Assembly (NCBI GenBank): GCA_039714535.1
Contig: JBDLJC010000002.1
Location: 1-64,000, forward strand
DNA: 64,000 nucleotides
Reading direction: 5' to 3'
From: JAGXFP01 sp039714535
Lineage (GTDB): Bacteria > Desulfobacterota > Desulfobulbia > Desulfobulbales > JAGXFP01
Part shown: positions 34,948-44,836 of the stretch, piece by piece
Layout of the letters: each line of letters opens with the position of its first letter
How positions within the stretch are numbered: position 1 is the stretch's first letter
Made by a program: the position numbers and the translations under genes
Notes under the pieces: generated by a model
Told to the model about the DNA's origin: nothing
Databases searched by the model: none
The model's input: only the letters and a program-made list of their open reading frames with translations

Positions 34948-36753
34948 TTATCTCATTCTCAATATTTCTAAGTGATTGCGGGCTTCAAAGTAGCTGGGGT
35001 TTATCCGCAGGGCCTCCTCAAATTCTTTAATGGCCTCATTTGTTCGGCCAAGCTTGTAAAGACCTATTCCGAGACTGTCATGGGCCTCAGCATTTTGAGG
35101 GTTTATCCGCAGAGCCTCCCTAAATTCTTTAACAGCCTCATCTGTTCGACCAAGCCTGCCAAGAGCTGTTCCAAGATTTTTATGGGCGTCAGCGCTGTGA
35201 GGGTTTATTCGCAAGGCCTCTCTAAACTCTTTAATGGCCTCATGTGTTCGACCAACCTTGCCAAGACTTATTCCAAGGCCCAAATGAGCTACAAAATAAG
35301 AGGGGTCAAGGGAAACAGCTTTCTTGTAATATTTTACCTCCTTGTCAAGATCCCCTTTCTCAGAATGGGCAAGCCCCAGCTGGGTATATCCTCTTGCTTT
35401 ACCTGGGCTTTTATTAACAACATCCTGCCACAAGACGATTTTATCATTCCACACATTGTTTCTTGAATAGGTAATACCTGTCAAAACCATCGAAACTATG
35501 ATGACTGATAAGAAGATAGTCCCATCAACCCACTTCTGCTGGCATCCCTCAATAATCATCACTAACAAAATACTTATTACCAGAAATATTCCCAACGATG
35601 GCAAATACATTCTATGTTCAAAGATCACGTCTACTATTGGGATGATACTCGATTCAATTGACAGGGTTGCGAAGAACCAGGCAGTTCCGAATAAGATAAC
35701 TCTGGTGAGTGGCAGAGTTATTCTATAACGCCAGAAGGAATAAATAACCGTAAAACATATTGTTGAAAGTGCCATGAAAGACAGAAACACTTCAGGGTCA
35801 AATATGGAGTGATATAGAGGATAATCGTAATCCAGGTTCTGGTCGACAGGGAAAAATATAAGCCTAATATATGTAATTATCACCCTGAACTCAGTGAACA
35901 GATAATCAAGTCTCGGCATATCTGTCACAAGCCTTGTCACGCCTCCACCCAAACCTACAATGTAGATAAGAGTTGTGGGAATAATAAGCATCGTCAGAAT
36001 AAAGGGGAGCAGGTACAGGATTCTGCTCTTTGTCTCTCCTTTAAAGAAGAGGAACTCGTACAAGACGATCATTGCAGGGAGTGTAAATGCTATCTCCTTT
36101 GTCTTCATCGCCAGAACTGCTGCAAATAGAGCTATCAGATAATAAACAAGAGCCCTAGTGCTGATTTTTTTCCCACGTGTTTTGGTGTTGCTATCATTAA
36201 GAGCTAGTCGGGCCTTGATATACATGATTATTGAAAAGAGATAAAACATGGTGGCAAGCGATGCAAAGCGTTGAATAATGTAGGTAACGGCCTGGGTCTG
36301 GATGGGGTGTGAAACGAAGAGCAGGGAGGAAAAAAGGGCAATAATCGAGGCATGTTTCAGGAATAAAGGGCTATCTCCGCCGGTCTCAGCTGCGAGAGTT
36401 ATGAATATAAGTTGGACAAACCAGTAAATAAGCAGGGAATTGATTAAATGTATTAAAAGATTGACAACATGATAACCCGTAACATCAAGTTTATTTATCT
36501 TGTAGTTGAGTGCAAATGTAAGAGAGCCAATGTATCTGTTAATTAATATCGGGTATTCCGCATTACGATTATAGACCTTTGCTTTTGCAGGGGTTTTATA
36601 ATAAGCCAGATTTTTGATTACGGGGTTCTCAACGATATTGGGCACATCATCAAACTGAAAAGGCACAGTTAGAGAGTTTGAATATCCTAGAATACCGAGG
36701 ATTATTACCAATAAAAGGTGGTAGGCTGGCTTGGATGAAAAAGTTTTTAACAT
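34948..36753 (-). CDS. TMTC-like polytopic membrane TPR protein, copy B
   Basis: 601 residues and the same architecture as copy A: about ten to eleven membrane segments with the acidic loop FQFDDVPNIVENPVI, then TPRs. The membrane core is identical to copy A over about 307 residues, but the TPR array differs in sequence (GRTHEAIKEFREALRINPHSADAHKNLG and related units) and count. The pair therefore has a constant catalytic or transport core joined to divergent binding arrays. This suggests recent duplication with gene conversion, or TPR swapping. The gene lies just before the polysaccharide island on the same strand. Confidence 0.75.
   Translation of the reverse strand: MLKTFSSKPAYHLLLVIILGILGYSNSLTVPFQFDDVPNIVENPVIKNLAYYKTPAKAKVYNRNAEYPILINRYIGSLTFALNYKINKLDVTGYHVVNLLIHLINSLLIYWFVQLIFITLAAETGGDSPLFLKHASIIALFSSLLFVSHPIQTQAVTYIIQRFASLATMFYLFSIIMYIKARLALNDSNTKTRGKKISTRALVYYLIALFAAVLAMKTKEIAFTLPAMIVLYEFLFFKGETKSRILYLLPFILTMLIIPTTLIYIVGLGGGVTRLVTDMPRLDYLFTEFRVIITYIRLIFFPVDQNLDYDYPLYHSIFDPEVFLSFMALSTICFTVIYSFWRYRITLPLTRVILFGTAWFFATLSIESSIIPIVDVIFEHRMYLPSLGIFLVISILLVMIIEGCQQKWVDGTIFLSVIIVSMVLTGITYSRNNVWNDKIVLWQDVVNKSPGKARGYTQLGLAHSEKGDLDKEVKYYKKAVSLDPSYFVAHLGLGISLGKVGRTHEAIKEFREALRINPHSADAHKNLGTALGRLGRTDEAVKEFREALRINPQNAEAHDSLGIGLYKLGRTNEAIKEFEEALRINPSYFEARNHLEILRMR
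35390..36309. repeat. 920-bp duplicated block, copy B
   Basis: Partner of 33172-34091. The limits are set by first differences: position 35389 is t against a in copy A, and position 36310 is t against c. Confidence 0.85.
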
Positions 36754-36842
36754 AAAATAAAACCTGTAAATGGATGGGGTTATAAAAAGGCTCGAACTAT
36801 CAGGTTATTACCATCTTAGAAGGATGTGTTCAATTTTCTGTG

Positions 36843-38444
36843 TCATTCCTCACCGACACACTGTCTCCCTGCCATCTGCATTGCTAAAATTCTCCCGATA
36901 CGATCGGCATTAGCCATAATTGTCAAAGTATGTGACTTTTCTGTCTGTGTTGATAAACACGCCCCATCAGCAACATGCACGCCTGCCAATCCAGCCAGCC
37001 CTCCATCTCCAGCGGTTTCTCCCATAATTGGCCTATGGCGCATCGGCAAGGTGCAGGAATAATGGATGTCTCCACCGGGCTGGCCCTGAGTGAAACTTGT
37101 TGGCAATAGTATTGCACCCAACTTCCAATATGATTTGCGCAAGCGTTTAAGTGCATCAGAAAATAACCCGGGAACAATATCGCTGTAACCGCCATTGATT
37201 TTCAGTCCGCCATCACCATCCAGTGCTGCGGTTGTAGTGGAAAGATGCCCCGGTAGAAACATATTACCTACAAGGCACGAGCTAAGTAACTGCCGAAGCA
37301 AGTCGATTCCGTATCTTTTGCGTAACGGCAGATGACGAAGAAACTCTGCCATGGGAATCCCGACCGTCGAAAATGTCGAACCAAATCCAGATATTTCATC
37401 CGTTAGTTCTACTGTAAAGGCTAATTGCCCTAGCCCAAAGCTGCTAGTTCTTTCCACTCCCAACATCCCAGGCAACCACAACAAAAAGGCCGCTATTGGA
37501 CAAGATTGCAATAATACAGGTGTGTCAATCTTAAGTGCAAGTAAAGCCAAGCGAGTCGTTGCCAATGTTCCGGCTGCTAAAATAACCTTCTTGGCAGAAA
37601 CTGTTGTGTGGCCATTGTCATCTTGCCCTTCGACTGATACAATCCCAGAGCCCTTGACAACTTGGTCAACAACAAACCCGTTTCGGTAAGAGAAGTTTTG
37701 AAACTTGTCCAAAGAAAAAAGTTCGTTTGCCGATGTATAAAGAGCTCTATTATGACATCCCCACAAACAATTTCCCGAACTATCACAGGCCTTCCGTTCA
37801 CCAAGATTACTACTTAATACAGCAACACGGTTTCGCCCCAATCGAAAACCAAGAGTAGTCAGTTTATTTTTACACGACGAATAGCGCTCAAACATTCGCT
37901 GATGCAACCCATCCATTGATATGGGTGGCTGAGCCCATGTATCCAACCCGAAATAATCGGACAAGTCATCAGCAGTAGCACCACTTACACCGATTCTCCG
38001 ACTAACAATTTCATAGGATCGATCAATGCTTGCCTTGGGAAAGGGATACCCCGCCAATTCTTTATCTGAAAGTCGTGCGACACCGCACCCCCATGCATTA
38101 GAAAGCCCGCCCTTCGCAAGAGAGCCTATGGCAACAAAATTTTCGGATTCAATACGATTTTTTGCTATGAAATCGTCAAATACATAGCGATGCGTTGGCA
38201 CCCTAAGCTTTGGAGAAAGAACATCCTTTTCTTGCAATGCATGGAAATTTTCACCAACCATCCATTTCCATTGCTCTGGGTTTTCATATCTTTCAATCAA
38301 GTACGGCTGGGATGGTAACTTAACATTCGCTTCGCGACCGCCATCCACCATAAGAACTTTTAAACCCGCTTGGACTAACGGAAAAGCGGCCGAAACTCCT
38401 GCCGGGCCACTTCCCACAATAATCACATCAAAATCAGAGCTCAT
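36843..38444 (-). CDS. GMC-family FAD-dependent oxidoreductase
   Basis: 533 residues from ATG 38444; a GTG at 38453 is also possible. The N-terminal FAD Rossmann motif is FDVIIVGSGPAGVSAAFPLVQAG followed by VDGG. The C-terminal half has the GMC closing segment GVHVADGACLSTQTEKSHTLTIMANADRIG. A Cys-rich insert (KACDSSGNCLWGCHNRALY) in the middle resembles a ferredoxin-like or metal site seen in some GMC relatives. It would oxidise an alcohol or sugar. It lies downstream of a PIG-L deacetylase gene whose stop almost touches this start, so they are probably one operon in the polysaccharide island. Confidence 0.8.
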   Translation of the reverse strand: MSSDFDVIIVGSGPAGVSAAFPLVQAGLKVLMVDGGREANVKLPSQPYLIERYENPEQWKWMVGENFHALQEKDVLSPKLRVPTHRYVFDDFIAKNRIESENFVAIGSLAKGGLSNAWGCGVARLSDKELAGYPFPKASIDRSYEIVSRRIGVSGATADDLSDYFGLDTWAQPPISMDGLHQRMFERYSSCKNKLTTLGFRLGRNRVAVLSSNLGERKACDSSGNCLWGCHNRALYTSANELFSLDKFQNFSYRNGFVVDQVVKGSGIVSVEGQDDNGHTTVSAKKVILAAGTLATTRLALLALKIDTPVLLQSCPIAAFLLWLPGMLGVERTSSFGLGQLAFTVELTDEISGFGSTFSTVGIPMAEFLRHLPLRKRYGIDLLRQLLSSCLVGNMFLPGHLSTTTAALDGDGGLKINGGYSDIVPGLFSDALKRLRKSYWKLGAILLPTSFTQGQPGGDIHYSCTLPMRHRPIMGETAGDGGLAGLAGVHVADGACLSTQTEKSHTLTIMANADRIGRILAMQMAGRQCVGEE

Positions 38445-38453
38445 TAAAGTCAC

Positions 38454-39236
38454 TTAATCTTGGTTTGTTTGGAATAAATTGGAGTTAATAAATGGCTCAA
38501 CTTCTATATAAAACTTATGATAAGAAGCTACTCCTCTGCGTTCGTATAATAACTTCCCGGAATGTGGCGATCTTAAAACCCGATGGATGTCTACAGATTG
38601 AAATAATTGAGTTCCTCTGAAAATGTAATGAAGGAAAACAAACGGTAATAAGTAAATCCAGGTTGAAACTTGCGACTTGTAAGAAAGTATATATTTAATG
38701 AATCGTAATCTTGAACGCCAAGAAATCTTAAAACTTATAACTGCTCCATTGCTACTTATAGGCGAAAATAACTTGAAAAAAATCCACGGCAGCTTATTCC
38801 CGGTATAGAGCGGAAATTGAAAAGACTGATTTAATACCCCAAAGTTTTCCCCAAGAGCTAAGCCAATAAGATGAACGGCATCATGATCTTGATGTCCGCC
38901 TTCCCAAGCTAAAAAGTATAAAATAACTGGTTCAGTAAACGAATTTAACAGGTGGGCAGTCGCCTGATATACCCGGTCTAAATGTTCATATAAACGGCCA
39001 TCAGGGATATGTAACTCTTTGCCAAGAAAGTAAATGTCATCACGCATGACTCCCATATCTGCTAGAACAGCTAGGCTTTCGTTGTCCCTCTCTTGGCACG
39101 GTTGACCATTCAAATTTCCTGATGTCAAATATATAGCTACAATCCGGACGCCAGTAGCTATCAAGCGATCCATCTCAGCATAAACACCAAATTCGTCATC
39201 TTGATGTGCAAACAAAAATACAGCTATATTATTCAT
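38454..39236 (-). CDS. PIG-L (LmbE) family deacetylase
   Basis: 260 residues from ATG 39236. The zinc motif appears as FLFAHQDDEF (the usual AHPDDE with Pro changed to Gln) and the distal GHQDHDAVHLIG supplies the second His pair. Other typical segments are VRIVAIYLTSGN and RDNESLAVLADMGV. The family removes N-acetyl groups from sugar derivatives such as GlcNAc-lipids, mycothiol or bacillithiol precursors. Position within the glycan island suggests an N-acetyl-sugar lipid or polysaccharide substrate. The next gene's GTG candidate start (38453) abuts this stop. Confidence 0.82.
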   Translation of the reverse strand: MNNIAVFLFAHQDDEFGVYAEMDRLIATGVRIVAIYLTSGNLNGQPCQERDNESLAVLADMGVMRDDIYFLGKELHIPDGRLYEHLDRVYQATAHLLNSFTEPVILYFLAWEGGHQDHDAVHLIGLALGENFGVLNQSFQFPLYTGNKLPWIFFKLFSPISSNGAVISFKISWRSRLRFIKYILSYKSQVSTWIYLLPFVFLHYIFRGTQLFQSVDIHRVLRSPHSGKLLYERRGVASYHKFYIEVEPFINSNLFQTNQD

Positions 39237-39328
39237 CTGAACACCAACAGCCCTTGATTTCAAAACCATCCTGGATAATTATGAATAAGTATTGCATTAT
39301 AAATGCGACGTCCCAAGATTGCCATACG

Positions 39329-40195
39329 CTAGAATGCATCGAAGTCTAAAAAGTTTATGAAACAAGAAAATGGATCAACACGATCCTTACTATCAATTAA
39401 ATTTTTAAATATAAGGTTCAAAGGCGATTGCTTCATTCTCTCTGGAATTTTGACATAACAATTACCAAAACTATATGTTGGAACAAGTCCTAAAAATAGT
39501 CTTGGAAGAAATGGCTGGAATATCCTTGGTTGTAAATTATCAATATCTCCGGCATCAAGAGGGAACTCCGCCGTTGCAGTAATTCCAAACTTGCCTGTCG
39601 GTGCATATGCAGTTGCCCAACCTGTTTTCGTATCTCTTCCTAAAAAAATATCTTTACTTGGATTATTTAATCTCCATAATATCGAGTTTTCGTCCCACAA
39701 ATGACGTAATTCAGTAGAGTTTATAATTTCTGAAGCTCTTTTCTTTAAGGACAAAGTCCCTACCCCCACACGCGCTTCCAAAGGGATAACTAATTGAAAT
39801 CCCATCTGGCGAACCCACAGCAGGGTAGCGGCTCTATTGGCAACACCAATAACAAAATCATAGCCAGCATGTGCACCATATTCGCACATACGCAGGCCTA
39901 GCTTTTTAAATAAGTGACGACCTTGACATGATGGATGCACCACCACATTTACAGCTAATAGACCTTTTACAATTTCATCACGGAAAAAGTACTTCCCAGG
40001 AACTGCCATTACTTGCCCTACAATATTATCATCACACCAAGCATCCGCACCGATAGCTTCTCCCATTGGGTTTGCGTAATATAGCCAGGACAAATAATCA
40101 AATTGCAGATGTGATGCTTCTGGAAAGCAGGACTTATACAGGGCAATATATTTCTCAAGATTATTAACAGATGATGGTTTAAAGGTGATTTCCAT
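39329..40195 (-). CDS. GNAT-type N-acyltransferase
   Basis: 288 residues. Acetyl-CoA-binding motif A is visible as VNVVVHPSCQGRHLFKKLGLRMCEYGA (read in parts), preceded by GQVMAVPGKYFF and followed by VIGVANRAATLLWVRQMGF. This is the large GNAT type found in polysaccharide loci, which often N-acylates amino-sugars. It lies 1 base downstream of the epimerase gene, strongly suggesting co-translation. The substrate is unknown; deacetylation by the neighbouring PIG-L protein followed by re-acylation here is a plausible inferred sequence. Confidence 0.75.
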   Translation of the reverse strand: MEITFKPSSVNNLEKYIALYKSCFPEASHLQFDYLSWLYYANPMGEAIGADAWCDDNIVGQVMAVPGKYFFRDEIVKGLLAVNVVVHPSCQGRHLFKKLGLRMCEYGAHAGYDFVIGVANRAATLLWVRQMGFQLVIPLEARVGVGTLSLKKRASEIINSTELRHLWDENSILWRLNNPSKDIFLGRDTKTGWATAYAPTGKFGITATAEFPLDAGDIDNLQPRIFQPFLPRLFLGLVPTYSFGNCYVKIPERMKQSPLNLIFKNLIDSKDRVDPFSCFINFLDFDAF

Positions 40196-40196
40196 A

Positions 40197-41483
40197 CTAG
40201 CTGTCCTTAATATTATTACGAGAGATTGAAGACAAACTGGCTATCTTTTTTCTTGTTAGAAGAGAAATGAAACGCCAAACAATTTCTACCCCAACGGCTA
40301 TTATTATACGCGCAATTACATAAACTTTTGGGCGAGATCGACCATCTCCCAAAAAACGGTCTGCTCCTTGTATGCTAGCCTCCCCAAGAATCATTGCAGC
40401 ATCGACGCGCCAACCAAATTCCTCCAGTTGTGGTGAGTTAACAAATGTGCGGTCATCCAGCAATGCCAGAGTCACAGGCCATTGGAGCAGCCAAGCTGGC
40501 AAGTCTAGCGGAATCCCCGCTCGTAATTTCTCAATCATACGTACGTAGCGCCGCACGAGTTCCGAAGTGGGCTTCTCCTTCAGTAGATACGTAAGTAATG
40601 CGATGCCCTCTTGGATGAGTCTACGGCGGTTATCACTACCGGATCGATGCATGCCTGAGTGTAATGGACGTAATTCAAGTCCGATAGTATCCAGATCTAC
40701 TGCAGTGTTCATTGGAGGGAGATTAAAAAGTGAATCCAGCCGATGTAAGCCGAATTTGGCGGCAAACTCATTCCCAATAATCCTAGTGAAAAATCTGACA
40801 AAAGGGATGGGAACCGGCACAAAAAACTTGCGGCCTCGAACCCGGTCTCGGGCGATAGACCGGAGGAATTCTGTAAAGGAGATAGGCTTAGGCGAAGCAA
40901 GGCAATACACATCTGAACGGATGTCTTTTAACTCAACCAGCCTCAACAAACCATTAGCACAATCATCCACATGAATTGGCTGAACCGATGGCGAAGGCAT
41001 AAAAGCCGGGAGCACCTGGAGGCGTCGAACAAGGCTTATCATTGTACCGAATAATCCTCGCTCGAGTCCGCCGTAAACTTGACCAAGCCTAACTACCAGG
41101 CCGCTGGCAGCCAACACCTCTTGCTCGATACGCCATTTGGTGCGACCGTAACTTGTCGGCGCATCCTCCCGGGCAGTTTGACTAGACACAAATAAAAATC
41201 TCGCATTGACTTTGCTTGCAGCAGCGATAAGAGCTCTTGCCGACTCCACTTCATTTTGTTTATCGTTTTCTGCGCCAGAAGTATTTGCCGCTAAATGAAT
41301 GACAGCATCTATACCCTCAGACATGGTTAATCTTGATGGAGTATTAAGATCAAAAGATAACCATAACGGTACGGATTCCTGCGGTCGCCGCGAAGCCGCA
41401 CCAATCTGATGATTGTTTGCCAATGCAATTTTAACAAGGCGAGTCCCGATATAACCAGAAGCCCCTGTTATCAAAATCTTCAT
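40197..41483 (-). CDS. NAD-dependent epimerase/dehydratase with C-terminal extension
   Basis: 428 residues from ATG 41483, with GAGATCC upstream; longer starts exist. The extended SDR fold is clear: ILITGASGYIGTRLVKIAL, DAVIHLAANTSG, FLFVSSQTA and the catalytic SYGRTKWRIE (YxxxK). The SDR part ends near residue 285. About 140 further residues carry no recognised domain and include a hydrophobic stretch near 395-415 (VYVIARIIIAVGVEIVWRFI), which may anchor the enzyme to the membrane. It is likely a nucleotide-sugar or lipid-linked sugar modifying enzyme. Confidence 0.82.
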   Translation of the reverse strand: MKILITGASGYIGTRLVKIALANNHQIGAASRRPQESVPLWLSFDLNTPSRLTMSEGIDAVIHLAANTSGAENDKQNEVESARALIAAASKVNARFLFVSSQTAREDAPTSYGRTKWRIEQEVLAASGLVVRLGQVYGGLERGLFGTMISLVRRLQVLPAFMPSPSVQPIHVDDCANGLLRLVELKDIRSDVYCLASPKPISFTEFLRSIARDRVRGRKFFVPVPIPFVRFFTRIIGNEFAAKFGLHRLDSLFNLPPMNTAVDLDTIGLELRPLHSGMHRSGSDNRRRLIQEGIALLTYLLKEKPTSELVRRYVRMIEKLRAGIPLDLPAWLLQWPVTLALLDDRTFVNSPQLEEFGWRVDAAMILGEASIQGADRFLGDGRSRPKVYVIARIIIAVGVEIVWRFISLLTRKKIASLSSISRNNIKDS

Positions 41484-41738
41484 GGACTGGATCTCTCGTC
41501 GGCGGAAAAAACAATACATTGTCGGTCATGAGCGAAAACCCACGTCTTACTCGACCAGAAGCTAAATAATACGCAAATAACATCATAAATAAACTTTGCG
41601 GTCACAGGAATACCTATTACAAGCAATACTATTAACGATTATTCACTTTGAAAGTGAACGATACTCGGTTTGTTTTTCTGAAAACTCTTTTAAACAAAGA
41701 GTCCCTCTGCTTTATCTCTAATTCTACAACCGCTCTTA

Positions 41739-42089
41739 CTACCCAAACTGCGCGATAACGACAATTCCCCCAAGGATTAACGCGCAGCCCAGAAAATATG
41801 GCATGGACACCTGCTCGCCAAAAAACAAAAAAGCCATTAAGGGAACCAATACATAACATAATGCCATGAACGGGTAGGCTTTATTAAGCGGAATGTACGC
41901 TAACAGGTATATCCATAATAAAGTGGCGCCGCCGTATAGGGCAACGGATGCACAGCCCACTATCCATATGTTAGGAGCGAGAGTGCCGCTAGTATCTTTG
42001 AGTAAAATGCTCAGCTGCTTAAATAAAATCTGGGCAATGGAGACCGCTGTAACGCAGGCAAGCAGGAGATTAAAATGAATAAAAGACAT
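41739..42089 (-). CDS. EamA/ArnE-like small four-span membrane protein
   Basis: 116 residues with four hydrophobic segments (LLACVTAVSIAQILF, WIVGCASVALYGGATLLWIYLL, AYPFMALCYVLVPLMAFLFFG and YFLGCALILGGIVVIAQFG). The final GxxLILxGIVVI segment and PLNKAYPFMAL loop match EamA/SMR half-size transporters such as ArnE/ArnF, which flip undecaprenyl-phosphate-linked aminoarabinose. In this island it may flip a lipid-linked sugar. It may need a partner subunit; none is seen next to it. It ends 255 bases before the epimerase start and follows the methyltransferase gene by 9 bases. Confidence 0.72.
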   Translation of the reverse strand: MSFIHFNLLLACVTAVSIAQILFKQLSILLKDTSGTLAPNIWIVGCASVALYGGATLLWIYLLAYIPLNKAYPFMALCYVLVPLMAFLFFGEQVSMPYFLGCALILGGIVVIAQFG

Positions 42090-42098
42090 GTCTGGATT

Positions 42099-42902
42099 TC
42101 ATACAGTTATGTGCGCAACGTAAAAAAGGTTGGCATCCATTGATGGGATCAACATGGGGAACCACGAACTCTTTACATCGGTAAAATAATAATTGACGAA
42201 TGTAACGAGGTTGTTTATCGGATTGACATGCTCTCTTGCCGCCCAGTAATCGCAGTCAAAACCGGCCCGCTCAAACTTTTTTCTGGAACTGATATTTTGC
42301 CCTAAACGCCAAAGTAAGCCAGGATCGCATGGCAAGAGTAAAGATAACACGCCGCCGGGCTTTAGCACTCGACACCATTCCCTAAGAACCTCGTGCGGTT
42401 TGTACAAATGTTCCAAAATGTGTGCTGCGATCAAGCGGTCAAACGATTTGTCTGGAAAAGACAATAGGCTTGCATTTTCAGCGCAGACAATCACTTTGCC
42501 ACGCCCCTCCGGAGGACGGGATACACCCTGATTAACCTTGTCAAGCATAGGCGGATTCAGGTCGGTCATCAGATATTCGTCAAAAGCATGTCTAACAAAC
42601 TGGAGGTGAACGCCTGTCCCCGCTCCAACTTCAAGAACACGGCCAAAATACTGGCTAGCATCAAAGCGGCTCTCTAGCCAGGCATGGCTCTTTTTAAGAA
42701 AAAACGCTGCCATTCCCTTTTCGTAATTCAAAGTGTCGTAAATAGCAGCCCATTGCGTCAAATATGAATTTACATCAGGATCGGGCTTCACGAATACACC
42801 TCTATGAGAAATAAAGTTATGGGGGCCAGTAGAAAAACAGTAATACTTCCCGGGAAGATAATTGTCCGTGCAGTCAAAATGGCGATCAACGTCCTCCTCC
42901 AA
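42099..42902 (-). CDS. Class I SAM-dependent methyltransferase
   Basis: 267 residues. The Rossmann SAM motif is RVLEVGAGTGVHLQFVRHAFDEYLMTDLNP (read in parts). A post-I acidic residue is in TDLNPPML, and motif-III/IV type segments appear in FDRLIAAHILEHLYKPHEVLREWCRVLKPGGVLSLLLP. This is a UbiE/Methyltransf_11-type enzyme of the kind common in polysaccharide clusters. An N-terminal ~85 residues lack motifs. The substrate is unknown. The GAGG just before ATG 42902 supports the start. It is probably co-transcribed with the EamA-like gene, 9 bases downstream. Confidence 0.82.
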   Translation of the reverse strand: MEEDVDRHFDCTDNYLPGKYYCFSTGPHNFISHRGVFVKPDPDVNSYLTQWAAIYDTLNYEKGMAAFFLKKSHAWLESRFDASQYFGRVLEVGAGTGVHLQFVRHAFDEYLMTDLNPPMLDKVNQGVSRPPEGRGKVIVCAENASLLSFPDKSFDRLIAAHILEHLYKPHEVLREWCRVLKPGGVLSLLLPCDPGLLWRLGQNISSRKKFERAGFDCDYWAAREHVNPINNLVTFVNYYFTDVKSSWFPMLIPSMDANLFYVAHITV

Positions 42903-43716
42903 TCAATACAATCGCGGCAAAAGGGGCCGAAGTCCTTACGAAACTTTACGCATGCATTAAGAATATCTTTCCTTTCTTTTTAAGCGGAGTCGCCATGAAG
43001 TTTCTATTGCATAATGCTCGAGGACCAAATTCCATACACCCATGAAAACATGTGATTATGTCACCCATCGAAAATCGCTTTTAGCGACATAGTTATATAA
43101 GTCTGCTGATTCATATGCTTATATTTAAGCCCTGCATTTACAAAGGCATGATGGTGATCCTTCGGTTTGTAATCGGGGCCAAGGGATGAATTTTTCTGGC
43201 CATAATTTTTTGGATAATTATAAATACCATGGCCATCCAACAAAGCTACACCTAACGATGTTTCTAGGTTTTCTACCACTATATTTAACTTGTGTTCTGT
43301 TCATTTGTCACCAGTTATATGAGCTGAGGTTGGTCGTCACTGGTGGACACCACCTTATGGTTTTCAAACCACCTGTTATTTCCAGAGTAACAGTGTCTCA
43401 TAATTTGCTGGAGAAAGAAATCCGAGGTGAGTTTACCTTATTTGCGATTGTAAAAGATCTCAATATATTCGGCAATATCTCTTTATGCTGCCAGTCTTGT
43501 CCGGTGGCAGCGATGATGAACCAATTCGATGTTCAAGGCTATTGAAGAAGTTCTTCATCAGGGCACTGCCAAAACATGTGCCTTTTCGACGCAAGGGACT
43601 AACGGAGCCCGGTTGTGTGCAAAATCATCGTAAAACCACTCTCAGCGGCCGATTCTCTTTCGATACACTCGTGCAGGAAAAAGATTGGCACCAGATGTGG
43701 ATGATTGCGATGATCT
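42903..43716. other. Gap with no convincing gene
   Basis: About 810 AT-rich bases. The ORFs present (for example 43061-43279 minus and 43186-43545 plus) have no recognisable fold, weak codon character and no ribosome-binding site, and they overlap each other. The length and decay suggest a degraded gene or IS remnant, but I could not identify a parent. Confidence 0.4.
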
Positions 43717-44283
43717 TTAGATCTGCTTGCTGGTCTCGGTCCTGAGGCGGATCTTTTTTGCGGGTGCACCGGCATACACGCCATATTCCTCTGTGTTCTT
43801 TGTCACGACCGCATTGGCGCCAACAACAGTCCCGCGCCGCAGAGTCACACCCGGCAGGATTACCGCCCCGGCCGCAATCCAAACGTCATCCTCTATTGTA
43901 ATTTTTTGGGGAACCGTCGGACGTGCAAATACAGGCGGCAGTTCGCCGTTAATGGGGTGAATGCCAGAGGAAATCGTCACATTTGAGCCCAACAGCACAA
44001 AATCACCGATATCAATGCCACCAATCGCATTGATATAGCTTCCACTGTTGCAACCGAAATGTCTACCGACAGTCAAGCGATTGGTCTGAACAAAGGTCAC
44101 ATTGGGCTGAACCCAGGCAAATCCGCGTAACGTCCTAAAAAGGCAGCGGTATATCAAGTTTCGTAGACAAAAACCTGGAAGACCCGGAACACCAGAAAAA
44201 AGCCACAGAAGAAAGGCCTCCCACTGGGAAAAAAAAAGTTCTGAAAAGGCGAGATGCCGGATCTTGCTTCTTAGAAAGCTCAT
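43717..44283 (-). CDS. Hexapeptide-repeat acyltransferase (CatB/WcaF-like)
   Basis: 188 residues. After an amphipathic N-terminus, a left-handed beta-helix occupies about 70-180 with hexapeptide repeats: TVGRHFGCNSGSYINAIGGIDIGDFVLLGSNVTIS, SGIHPING with the catalytic-type His, ITIEDDVWIAAGAVILPGVTLRRGTVVGANAVVTK (read in parts) and YAGAPAKKIR. It should O- or N-acetylate a sugar using acetyl-CoA. It belongs to the polysaccharide island but is separated from the neighbouring genes by large gaps. Confidence 0.85.
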   Translation of the reverse strand: MSFLRSKIRHLAFSELFFSQWEAFLLWLFSGVPGLPGFCLRNLIYRCLFRTLRGFAWVQPNVTFVQTNRLTVGRHFGCNSGSYINAIGGIDIGDFVLLGSNVTISSGIHPINGELPPVFARPTVPQKITIEDDVWIAAGAVILPGVTLRRGTVVGANAVVTKNTEEYGVYAGAPAKKIRLRTETSKQI

Positions 44284-44836
44284 GAATCCTCTTTAAGATA
44301 TGTCTGTTGCATTCAGAAACCCTCCTATTGGAGACACTCCGACTTTATTTGATAAAGTTCCGCTGATCGATGGTTAGAGTAGTTGCGCCTGACGAACTCC
44401 AACTCCAAGATTTAGTTCCAAAAACCATAAACTGTCAAATCGATCTTAGAGTTCTGGTCGTAAATATGGCACTAAAAAGTTCTTTAAACTGCCTCATCCG
44501 ACAAATTCCGAACCTGTTTCAGGATGAGCAACTCAAGCACAAATCGAATGGAATGAGCCGACCTGACAGTATAGAAATACAGGCACTGACGATACATATT
44601 CAACTGCTTCCGGTCTGGATTCTTCCTTTCATTTTCACTTCAAAATCGTCAATCGATTTTGCAAGATTTTGAGTCTCATTTTACAATAACTTGCAATTTT
44701 AGTGCAGTATTTTATGTGTTCATGTCTAATAATACCAAGCATGTTAGACTATTTTTCACGGACGACTAATGTCGGGAAGAGTGATGCGATTCCGTGAATT
44801 TAGTTGATGGGCCTTGCAACAAATCATAAGCCACTC
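44284..44836. other. Gap with no convincing gene
   Basis: About 550 AT-rich bases between the acyltransferase and the GT2 gene. A 100-residue ORF (44370-44672, plus) lacks a ribosome-binding site and any recognisable pattern. Nothing else was recognised. Confidence 0.4.

Noticed and set aside
43061..43279. 72-residue minus-strand ORF
   Set aside because: Composition and lack of a start signal look like chance; no family recognised.
43186..43545. 119-residue plus-strand ORF
   Set aside because: No ribosome-binding site, no recognisable pattern, and it overlaps another doubtful ORF on the other strand.
44370..44672. 100-residue plus-strand ORF
   Set aside because: No ribosome-binding site, no pattern; most likely chance in an AT-rich gap.
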